A stretch of DNA of 12,623 nucleotides, taken from Baffinella frigidus. Lineage: Eukaryota; Cryptophyceae; Cryptomonadales; Baffinellaceae. The notes under the pieces were generated by a model that was not told the origin of the DNA, ran no database searches, and worked only from the letters and a program-made list of their open reading frames with translations. A program made the translations under genes and the position numbers. Below are positions 6,712 through 12,457 of this stretch, piece after piece. How positions within the stretch are numbered: the stretch's first letter is position 1; every line of letters starts with the position of its first letter. Location of the stretch: assembly GCA_026770585.1 (NCBI GenBank), contig MU646666.1, positions 345,375 through 357,997 on the forward strand. Reading direction: 5' to 3'.

Positions 6712-7110
6712 GGTTTCCCGCGTCTGCTCGCTCCACGAGCAGACGAGGTCCGCTTAGTAGCCATACGTAGCCTGGAATTAGCCAACCAGGAGTGACTCAT
6801 CTCGTGAATCCCACCTGTCCACCTGGCGTACAGCGGTCGTGTTGAACAATCTGTAAACCTTGTTTTTCCCCGTTTCCCGCGTCTGCTCGCTCCACGGTAA
6901 TAGCGTAGATTTTTATAACTCCAGGTCTAGACTTTTAAAGCGAGATGCATCTCGCTGTAAAACTCGCGTTCATCGGAGTTCTGAAATTAACCACCTTCTT
7001 AGTTAACATTGGTACTGTGGAGTGGTTAAGCAAGGGGTTATTTGTACCGTGCAGTGGTTAACCAAGGGGTTAGGCCAGCCACGCCACTTGAAGGTTTTGA
7101 AAACTGGGGG

Positions 7111-7245
7111 CTTGCGGACTTTTCTGAAAAGACCGTATAGCAGGGCTGGTACAAAACTTAAGGCTGAGACTAGTTGAAATTAACCCCCCTCACCTAAAAT
7201 TTGTACCGCGGGCTGCTAAACGGTCTTTTCAGGAAAGTCTGTCAG
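7111..7245. repeat. inverted repeat in module copy 2
   Basis: Homologous to 5019-5165. The outer right arm has decayed (agtctgtcag instead of agtccgcaag). The middle of the stem differs from copy 1 on both arms: gaccgt...acggtc here, against gacctcat...atgaggtc there. Confidence 0.7.
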
Positions 7246-7406
7246 CAGGTCCTGGTACAAAAATGCCCTACATTTACCCGTGGATTTAACCCTGGGTGCT
7301 TGCTTGGCAAGCCGCCACTAAAATAACTGGGTCCGACTCTTGACTCCGGCCCAAAGGATCGCCCCCCCACACCCTTCTCTCCGTCTCCTCTGCTCCAACC
7401 ACGGCA

Positions 7407-7531
7407 GAATGATCGAGGGAAACCGACGCCTGATCCACGCCAGATCTGGCGTGGTTGACTTCAGAATTCAAGGGGTTTCCCTTGAAAGATATCAAAAGTG
7501 GATGTTTCAGTCCTCCTGGCGTGGAATGATC
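7407..7531. mobile_element. 109-bp insertion flanked by an 8-bp direct repeat
   Basis: gaatgatc occurs at 7407-7414 and again at 7524-7531. The sequence between has no counterpart in module copy 1. It contains a perfect 20-base palindrome (ccacgccagatctggcgtgg, 7435-7454) inside agggaaacc / ggtttccct flanks. The right side again carries ctggcgtgg. Likely a small foldback insertion with a target-site duplication. Confidence 0.5.
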
Positions 7532-7812
7532 TCGACGATCCGCCCGGTGCTTATCGCCTTATCGGCGAATGCTAGAGGGGCCTATTTGAAACCAATGTAC
7601 TTTTAAAAGAGGGCATGTGTGTAGTAACTTTCGTTGTTGATTGGTCACGTAACTAGCCATATATTGGCCAGGCAACCGGAAAGCATATCCTGCGGTTACC
7701 GGCAGGGTCAAAGTTGATTGTTTGTGGGCATTCCCGGCAACTTTTGCCGATCTGAAAGGAAAATAATAGAAAGACGCAGGGCGTAAAATGACATTTAACT
7801 CTCCTGCGTAGT

Positions 7813-7940
7813 TAGCTCTACCTCAGTCGGGCTGGCGTGTCGTTTTCGCAACAAACGTTGACGGGTCTGCACTACAGAACGGGGGAATCAACCGCCGGTC
7901 TCTTCGTTTTGAGTAGACTTCATTAACTGAGGCAGAGCTA
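7813..7940. mobile_element. MITE family 1 copy, 128 bp
   Basis: Starts tagctctacctcagtcggg and ends aactgaggcagagcta. The interior is unlike the other copies except for caacaaacgttgac-type sequence. No coding capacity. Confidence 0.65.
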
Positions 7941-8141
7941 GGCCTCCTCCGTCACCAGCTCAACAAAAGCAGGAACGTACTACACAAGAGCAACTAAAAT
8001 ACGTGTATGACTGAAATACGTGTATGGCGCGCCCGGATGCTGCTGACCAGCTCAACATAACCGTACCTCTCTGGTGCCCGAGAAAGACACGCCTTTGTTC
8101 AGCAGAAGTGACGTCGGAAGAGTCGCGTCTGTGCCCCCTTC

Positions 8142-8314
8142 ATGCAAAAAGCTATCGCCAGCGAACCCCTTATTTGGACGCGACTCCGTACAAAATTTAT
8201 AATGAAAAAATAGGGTTTTAAAAGTCCTGAAATTGCCTTTAAAATTATTTTAGAGCCTGTAAGTCCCTCGCCAGCGGACCCCCTAGGTGGTCCGCTGGCG
8301 AAAGCTTTTCGCAT
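8142..8314. mobile_element. foldback element with a repeated arm
   Basis: atgcaaaaagctatcgccag at the left pairs with ctggcgaaagcttttcgcat at the right (to 8314). A third, internal copy of the arm (tcgccagcggacc, 8268-8280) forms a perfect 13-bp stem with 8289-8301. It lies 60 bp before the exon 3 acceptor. Confidence 0.65.
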
Positions 8315-8374
8315 TACCCTGCACAGATAGTTGATTGATTACGAGATAGTTTATTGACTACCTTTCTGGTGCAG

Positions 8375-8461
8375 GGGGTCGGGACGGCGGTGAAGGCGGG
8401 CGACAAGCTGCGGATGCTGCTCACCATGTTCCTCCCTGACGGGACCATGGTTACTCGCCAG
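8375..8461 (+). CDS. FKBP-like gene exon 3: core strand, VKAGD...LPDGT
   Basis: After tttctggtgcag come 29 open phase-0 codons, GVGTAVKAGDKLRMLLTMFL then PDGTMVTRQ, ending at donor cag|gtcccg. Joined to exon 2 it reads GGVLFKDVAP|GVGTAVKAGD, which matches the FKBP-type prolyl isomerase pattern (a G-x-G, then VKxGDxVxVxYTGxLxDGxxFD). Against that pattern the Tyr of YTG is Leu here, and the Phe-Asp after DG is Val-Thr, positions important for catalysis in FKBP12. It is probably a lumenal FKBP-like protein with reduced or no isomerase activity. Donor strength is only moderate. Confidence 0.6.
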
Positions 8462-8595
8462 GTCCCGCCTCCCCACCAGCAACCCCATTTTTGCGACCCG
8501 GTTGGTACTATTCCCGGCACCTGTTTCGTGCAAATCGGGGGTTGACGAAACGAGCAGAGGTCCTGCCTACGCTGATAGGAGAACGCGCTGACATT

Positions 8596-8724
8596 AGGGT
8601 AGTTGAGCCTACGGTAGTGACTACGGTAGGCCGTAGGGGGTCTAGGCCGTAGGGCCACTAGGCCCCGGTTTCTCGTAGGAGCCCTACGGCATATCGTAGT
8701 TAATACCGTAGGCGCAACTACCCT
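8596..8724. mobile_element. MITE-like element, 129 bp, 30-bp arms (CCTACGGTA family)
   Basis: agggtagttgagcctacggt at the left and accgtaggcgcaactaccct at the right are inverted copies, with further gtaggcc/ggcctac pairing inside. Related cctacggtaggg motifs occur at 10613, 11330 and 11473. Confidence 0.65.
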
Positions 8725-8871
8725 GAATTTGGTCCGCGATCCTATTAAACCGGGGGATGTGGGTTGCGCCAGGAAAGGATGGGTCTAATTGTTGCATGGA
8801 ACAACTACAGAATCCGGTGAGGCTTCATGTCAGCAAACACTCCACTCAATCTTCAACATTCTCGGGGGTCC

Positions 8872-9008
8872 CAGCTCTGCCTCAGTCAATCTGGTCTCCT
8901 CAAAATGATCAAAATGATGAGACCGAAAGGTTATTGCCCGGGTGTGTGGCCCAAATTCGTCAACTTTTGGTGTGAAAACGATCAGTCAACCCGACTGAGG
9001 CAGAGCTA
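8872..9008. mobile_element. MITE family 1 copy, 137 bp
   Basis: Starts cagctctgcctcagtca and ends cagtcaacccgactgaggca then gagcta. The right end (aaaacgatcagtcaaccc) is shared with the copy ending at 10089. It lies in intron 3. Confidence 0.7.
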
Positions 9009-9069
9009 GAGGTCTGGCCTGGGCGGGGCGGAGTTTCTACCCAAACCCCAAACCTCTGACCCTGAACAG

Positions 9070-9117
9070 GAGGGCATCGGGGTGAAGGCAGCGCTGGGCA
9101 GCACGGACCTCCCCGCA
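9070..9117 (+). pseudogene. echo of exon 4 start (copy 4a), truncated
   Basis: After ctgaacag, 16 codons read EGIGVKAALGSTDLPA, nearly identical to exon 4b/4c, then the sequence breaks into a heptamer array. The second half of the exon (GLLDGLAGMK) and the donor are missing, so it cannot serve as an internal exon. Glu to Gly at its codon 4 is also unlike both intact copies. Confidence 0.8.
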
Positions 9118-9460
9118 ACCCCCAAACACCAAATACCAAATACCAAATACCAAATGCCAAATGCCAAATGCCAAACCCGTGTGAACCCCAAGACCCCACA
9201 CAATAAACAATAAATAATAAACAATACACAATAAGCAATAAACAATCCACAATAAACACTACACAATCCACAACAAACAACAAACAACAAACAACAAACA
9301 ACAAACAACAAACAACACACAACACACAACACACAACACACAACACACAACAAACAACAAACAACAAACAACAAACAACAAACAACAAACAACAAACAAC
9401 AAACAACAAACAACAGAGAATAAACAAAATACAATACAAAATAAAAATATAAAAATAACC
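9118..9460. repeat. heptamer array: CCAAATA/G, CAATAAA, CAACAAA, CAACACA
   Basis: About 340 bases with a constant 7-base period but changing unit: ccaaata x3, ccaaatg x3, then caataaa variants, then caacaaa and caacaca runs. It decays at its right end into A-rich caatacaaaataa. The plus (sense) strand has almost no G. Long minus-strand frames of Cys/Leu/Val through it are artefacts of the repeat. Confidence 0.9.
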
Positions 9461-9479
9461 CCCAAACCGGGCAATGCAG

Positions 9480-9557
9480 GAGGGCATCGAGGTCAAGGCA
9501 GCGCTGGGCAGCACGGACCTCCCCGCAGGCCTCCTCGACGGCCTCGCGGGCATGAAG
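9480..9557 (+). CDS. FKBP-like gene exon 4, copy b
   Basis: Acceptor atgcag, then 26 codons in phase 0 at both ends: EGIEVKAALGSTDLPAGLLD then GLAGMK, donor aag|gtctag. It aligns with the FKBP segment before and through the VIPGxxEGLxxMKVG motif. Because the exon is an exact multiple of three and exon 4c is equivalent, either could be used alone, or both in series would insert 26 extra residues. If the donor is not used the frame reads K-V-stop at once. It differs from 4c at four or so bases, giving Ile/Val and Met/Leu only. Confidence 0.6.
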
Positions 9558-9700
9558 GTCTAGCCCCAAATATCTCAGATTTTGACTTTGGCGGTGGAGC
9601 CATTGCGTACTTTTAGGATTTAAAACGCCAGGGTTTTTCTCAGAGATTCGATAGGTGGGAAGCCTTGGGGATTAGAGTCTGTTAGATGGCGGCGATGCAG

Positions 9701-9778
9701 GAGGGCGTCGAGGTGAAGGCGGCGCTGGGCAGCACGGACCTCCCCGCAGGCCTCCTCGACGGCCTCGCGGGCTTGAAG
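9701..9778 (+). CDS. FKBP-like gene exon 4, copy c
   Basis: Acceptor gcgatgcag, then EGVEVKAALGSTDLPAGLLD and GLAGLK, donor aag|gtctag. Joined to exon 5 (VGGQRIVKFPAEVGF) it gives GLLDGLAGLK|VGGQRIVKFP, the expected G-L-x-G-M-K-V-G-G-x-R continuation of FKBP domains. It is the copy nearest exon 5. A family 1 MITE starts at 9782, three bases into the intron, so the donor's downstream bases come from or adjoin the element. Which copy is used in mRNA cannot be told from sequence. Confidence 0.6.
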
Positions 9779-9781
9779 GTC

Positions 9782-10089
9782 TAGCTCTGCCTCAGTCGGG
9801 TTGGCTGATCGGTTTCACGCCATGACGGGTTGGGTCCCACACTCCCTCCCCCGTACATTCTTCTTCTTTTTCTTCTTATGTATCCCCAAGCCTGGAGATG
9901 AGTGATCCAAACGTCTGTGAGCCTTAACTTCCCGAAGTTCGAGCGTTTGGTAAAAACCGTGGTACCACGGTTTAGGTCGAGCAAACCGGCGTACCACGGT
10001 TTCCTGGAAACCGTCGTACTACGGTTTCCTGCATCCCAGGTCGAGCGTTTGGTAAAAAACGATCAGTCAACCCGGCGGAGGCAGAGCTA
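9782..10089. mobile_element. MITE family 1 copy, 308 bp, largest
   Basis: The left end tagctctgcctcagtcgggt and the right end caacccggcggaggcagagcta (last 20 bases 10070-10089) pair over about 36 bases, including ggctgatcgg / acgatcagtc. Inside are a perfect 20-base palindrome (9954-9973, aaaccgtggtaccacggttt), a near-palindrome ggaaaccgtcgtac/tacggtttcc (10006-10029) and a direct repeat gagcgtttggtaaaaa (about 9941 and 10043). It begins right at the exon 4c donor. Confidence 0.7.
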
Positions 10090-10280
10090 AACCCTCGAGA
10101 ACCCTGACCCACGCAGCTCCGAAGAACGTACATTTGTTTCCTGCATCCCAGGTGGGCTCCACGCCAGAGCCTTGGAAGGGGTCGCCAAACGTCAATTCCT
10201 CCTAAGGGCAGTGGGTTTCAAACGTCAGCAACCCCATCAGATGCGTTTTAAAAAAATCAGCCCCCACCTCCTATCTGGCG

Positions 10281-10315
10281 TGGCAGCGCGTCTTGAAGTT
10301 CCTGGCCGTAAGGTT
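10281..10315 (+). pseudogene. echo of exon 5 start, degraded
   Basis: ggcagcgcgtcttgaagttc corresponds to ggcagcgcatcgtgaagttc in exon 5, with similarity continuing weakly for another 15 bases. The acceptor is lost (tatctggcgt in place of catcacaggt). It lies in intron 4, upstream of the intact exon. Confidence 0.6.
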
Positions 10316-10338
10316 CAAAATACCAGGATGTTCATGGG

Positions 10339-10483
10339 CGAGGCCATGCAATTTAAACAGTGTTTTTGCTGTCTTGGGGTGGGTTTTGTCACATGGTAAA
10401 GCTATGTCGACGCTAAAATAGCAAAATCTGATAAAATTCACCCTTAAGATAGCATAAAAGGCGGTTTAAATTGCATGGCCTCG
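10339..10483. mobile_element. foldback/MITE-like element, 145 bp, arms of about 50 bp
   Basis: cgaggccatgcaatttaaac at the left and gtttaaattgcatggcctcg at the right are perfect inverted copies of 20 bases. Imperfect pairing continues inward (ctgtcttggggtg / cacccttaagatag). No coding capacity. Confidence 0.75.
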
Positions 10484-10608
10484 GACACTAATGTGTACCG
10501 GACATCCGATAGATGGGACAGGACGCCTTGTGAATTAGAATCGACTAAATAACGCGATCAGGTCACTTCCCCGTACCGCTGTCGACTGGTCCGGAGACGC
10601 CCCCACAA

Positions 10609-10667
10609 TACGCCCTACGGTAGGGCCCTATGACCTCCCTAGGGCGAGTTGGGGCGAATATTCACCC
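10609..10667 (+). repeat. left member of a 59-bp inverted pair flanking exon 5
   Basis: tacgccctacggtagggccc continuing to gggcgaatattcaccc. It matches the reverse complement of 11428-11486 at about 55 of 59 positions. It ends 41 bases before exon 5. Confidence 0.8.
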
Positions 10668-10708
10668 TATGGTCACTGCAGGGCTCATAACCTATCGCTG
10701 CATCACAG

Positions 10709-10805
10709 GTGGGGGGGCAGCGCATCGTGAAGTTCCCCGCTGAAGTTGGGTTCACCTCCGAGTACCGCGCCGCCGCTGTCGCTGTTGTCAAGGGCTGCGG
10801 AAACG
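10709..10805 (+). CDS. FKBP-like gene exon 5: VGGQRIVKFPAEVGF
   Basis: Acceptor catcacag, then phase-0 codons VGGQRIVKFPAEVGFTSEYR and AAAVAVVKGCGN, with a proposed donor g|gtgcga leaving phase 1. The start supplies the MKVGGxRxVxxP strand of FKBP domains, where the later Tyr of YAYG appears as Phe. The usual C-terminal part (IPPxATLxFxVEL) is not visible, so the domain end is atypical or in another exon. The donor is chosen because its phase fits exon 6. If the frame simply ran on, it would enter a dinucleotide repeat, which is unlikely. The exon sits between two inverted 59-bp repeats (10609 and 11428). Confidence 0.6.
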
Positions 10806-10832
10806 GTGCGAACGCCCCCCCCCTCTTTATCT

Positions 10833-11000
10833 CTTGCTCGCTCTCCCTCACACACACTCTCTCTCTCTCTCGCTCGCTCGCTCGCTCGCTCGCTCGCTCT
10901 CTCCCGCTCTCTCTCTCTCTCACACACACACACACGCTCTCTTCCGCTCTCTCTCTCTCCCGCGCTCTCTCTCACATACTCTCTCTCTCTCTCTCTCTCT
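10833..11000. repeat. CT/CA dinucleotide and CTCG tract
   Basis: ctctctct, cgctcgctcg and cacacaca runs on the sense strand of intron 5. Translations on either strand (Leu/Ser or Arg/Glu repeats) are artefacts. The tract ends directly at an echo of the exon 5 end. Confidence 0.9.
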
Positions 11001-11034
11001 GCCGCCGTAGTCACGGCCAAAGGCTGCGGCGCCG
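11001..11034 (+). pseudogene. echo of exon 5 end with donor
   Basis: gccgccgtagtcacggccaa followed by aggctgcggcgccg|gtgcgc resembles the end of exon 5 (from gccgccgctgtcgctgttgt to aaacg|gtgcga). The frame reads AAVVTAKGCGAG. It could be a cryptic alternative end of exon 5, preceded by a strong CT tract and a tag acceptor, but is more simply a duplicated exon-intron boundary. Confidence 0.5.
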
Positions 11035-11124
11035 GTGCGCAAAGCCGCGGCTGGCGCATTGACTTGACTTGACGTCAAGTCGTGATTGCATTCGAGACGG
11101 GGAAAGAAACTTGCACGAAAGCCT

Positions 11125-11245
11125 ATACCCTACACCCTACACCCTACACCCTACACCCTACACCCTACACCCTACACCCTACACCCTACACCCTAAGCCC
11201 TCAACCCCAAACCCTAAACCTTAAACCCTAAACCCGAAACCCGAA
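11125..11245. repeat. CCCTACA heptamer array, then CCCTAAA/CCCGAAA
   Basis: About ten near-perfect taccctaca units on the plus strand, then ccctaaa and cccgaaa variants. C-rich on the sense strand of the plus gene, the opposite plus-strand orientation to the arrays in the minus gene. Confidence 0.9.
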
Positions 11246-11427
11246 ACACCGGTGCTCAGTGAGAATGCTCAGGAATAGCCTCTGGGGGGGGTGCATACAT
11301 GTTTCCGTTACCTTATCCGTAGGAACCCCCCTATGACCCTACGGGTTGCCTACTGTAGGGTCCTAGGTATTGTCGCTTAGGGCTTATTCACGAACCCCTT
11401 GGAAGTCCGCTGTGTTGAGTGGCGAAC
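11246..11427. other. unassigned intron sequence with CCTACGG motifs
   Basis: The pair ccctac (11337) / gtaggg (11355) makes a small hairpin within a gaccctacgggttgcctact segment related to the 8596 element and the 10609/11428 pair. Nothing else is recognised. Confidence 0.4.
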
Positions 11428-11486
11428 GGGCGAATATTCGCCCTAACTCGCCCTAGGCAGGTCGTAGGGCCCTACCGTAGGGCGTA
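11428..11486 (-). repeat. right member of the 59-bp inverted pair flanking exon 5
   Basis: Begins with a perfect palindrome gggcgaatattcgccc (11428-11443) and ends ctaccgtagggcgta. Reverse complement of 10609-10667 with about four differences. Confidence 0.8.
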
Positions 11487-11889
11487 TGAGCCTACTCGCC
11501 ACTTACGGTATAGGCGCTGGGGGGGGTCGGCTGAGATAGAAACGGGTGTTCCTTCGGATGATAAGCCTGATATCAGGGCATTGTCAGCGGTGGGGTGTGA
11601 GAGGGAAAGGGATGCTACACCAAAGAATTTAGCCCAGTTGTAGTGGTTGGTAGTTACTACAGGATAAACCCCACCATCGCGGTCTGTCCGACATTCCAAG
11701 TCACATGCATGGCGGCTGAGTCTGGATGAGCGAAGGTGTCTTTCACCTCGAGAATCTCATACGGAAACAGATTCGATTCACCCGTGTGTGCTATCTTAAG
11801 GGTGACGCGCCCCCCGTCGTGCGTCGTGTCCGGTCTTTGTGCTGACTCGTGTCCGGCATTTGTACTGACACGTCCCCCCGCGTATCCTC
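11487..11889. other. unassigned intron 5 sequence
   Basis: I see no element ends, array or credible exon here. A short repeat (cgtgtccgg twice at 11825-11855, with ctttgtgctgac/atttgtactgac) lies just before the exon 6 echo. Confidence 0.35.
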
Positions 11890-11925
11890 AAGCTGGACGC
11901 GGAGCCTATCGTTGCGATGGTCAAG
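11890..11925 (+). pseudogene. echo of exon 6 middle
   Basis: aagctggacgcggagcctat and the following bases to gtcaag match 12387-12422 at 35 of 36 positions (Val to Ile). The flanks differ: no acceptor of the cgcagg type before it and no LAGYEKKECQ after it. The frame soon stops. Confidence 0.75.
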
Positions 11926-11966
11926 CAACGACATCTTAGCCTCGACATAGCTTTACCGTAGCACAA

Positions 11967-12378
11967 CACCCCCCCCACCCCCAAGATAGCAAAAGGCGGG
12001 GTTGAAGATAAGACTGTCCCCACTTGAAATCGCAGTATCCAACCCACACATCAAAGCCTAACAAAGCATAAAACGTGGGAACTGGTGGAGTGATGTTCCC
12101 GAAATGAAATCGCAGGGGTGTGCAAGCTGGACCCCCCCCCCCCACGATAGAAAAAGGAGGGGTTGAAGATAGAACTGCCCCCACTTGAAATCGCAGGGTA
12201 TCTGTGAAAGTCTCTGCCAGCTTGTAATGGGTCGCAACCCCTGATCGCTGCATGTGACATCGCCTAATAAAGCATAAACCGTGGGAACTGGTTGAGTGAT
12301 CTTCCGAAATGAAATCGCAAGTCTCTCCCAGCTTGCAATGGGTCGCAACCCCTGATCGTTGCATTTGTGACGTCGCAG
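11967..12378. repeat. tandem duplication of the intron segment before exon 6
   Basis: The block gatagaaaaaggaggggttg to cacttgaaatcgcag occurs at about 11984-12036 and 12144-12196. The block aaagcataaa(a/c)cgtggga to gaaatgaaatcgca occurs at 12063-12114 and 12270-12320. The block gtctct(g/c)ccagctt to gacrtcgcag occurs at 12211-12266 and 12320-12378. Each copy ends in cgcag, so decoy acceptors are repeated. 12111-12131 also copies the first 19 or so bases of exon 6 with its AG. Confidence 0.75.
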
Positions 12379-12453
12379 GGGTGTGCAAGCTGGACGCGGA
12401 GCCTGTCGTTGCGATGGTCAAGCTTGCCGGCTACGAGAAGAAGGAGTGCCAGG
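12379..12453 (+). CDS. probable exon 6 of the FKBP-like gene
   Basis: Acceptor gacgtcgcag, then two bases completing the split Gly codon from exon 5, then VCKLDAEPVVAMVKLAGYEK followed by KECQ and donor g|gtgcga (phase 1). The phase at both ends and the strand fit the gene. I do not recognise the peptide as a standard FKBP segment, so it may be a C-terminal extension or belong to another transcript. Two partial copies upstream (11890-11925, 12111-12131) show this exon has been copied like exons C, D, 4 and 5. The heptamer array begins about 7 bases after the donor. Confidence 0.45.
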
Positions 12454-12457
12454 GTGC

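Larger units (their letters stand above)
5988..6809. mobile_element. 822-bp composite element with 66-bp terminal inverted repeats
   Basis: The left arm 5988-6053 and right arm 6744-6809 are inverted copies at roughly 58 of 66 positions, with the core ccaggctacgtatggcta. No open frame inside resembles a transposase. The interior holds at least three complete smaller inverted-repeat elements (6065-6214, 6241-6392, 6604-6711), a 10-bp stem hairpin (6721-6745) and a lone arm (about 6560-6598) related to the first of them. Confidence 0.7.
6872..7570 (+). pseudogene. module copy 2: duplicated promoter and start codon of the FKBP-like gene
   Basis: Collinear with 4731-5330: the gtttcccgcg block, cggagttctgaaattaacc, the tandem gtggttaaccaagg units, the inverted repeat, aaaataactggg, a C-rich leader, then ATG at 7526 opening MISTIRPVLIA. 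After that the frame diverges (LSANARGAYLKPMYF, then stop). It is a truncated copy of the gene's 5' end lying in the same orientation within intron 2. A 16-base perfect palindrome (gcgagatgcatctcgc, 6940-6955) is present here and absent from copy 1. A 109-bp insertion splits its leader (7415-7523). Confidence 0.7.
5863..8374 (+). other. intron 2 of the FKBP-like gene (2.5 kb), filled with elements
   Basis: It runs from gtgagg to tttctggtgcag. A decoy acceptor (ctctcctctcctcag at 5946-5960) leads only to a short frame with a stop, so the acceptor at 8374 is preferred because it restores the domain. Contents: nested TIR element 5988-6809, module copy 2 at 6872-7570, MITE family 1 at 7813-7940, a foldback element at 8142-8314. 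Little is recognised at 7571-7812 and 7941-8141, apart from a duplicated gaaatacgtgtatg near 8000-8025. Confidence 0.55.

Noticed and set aside
8757-9009. Plus-strand frames of 60-72 codons
   Set aside because: They run into the MITE at 8872 and show no recognisable protein or splice context.
8960-9569. Long minus-strand frames of Cys/Leu/Val repeats, up to 197 codons
   Set aside because: They are translations of the 7-bp CAACAAA-type array, which stays open because 7 and 3 share no factor and the unit lacks stops. No start context, splice sites or domain.
10639-11072. Arg/Glu-rich and Ser/Leu-rich long frames on both strands
   Set aside because: CT/GA dinucleotide repeat; only the first 97 bases on the plus strand (exon 5) look coding.
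11125-11245. A true chromosome end
   Set aside because: The array is internal, short, degenerate and flanked by gene sequence on both sides.
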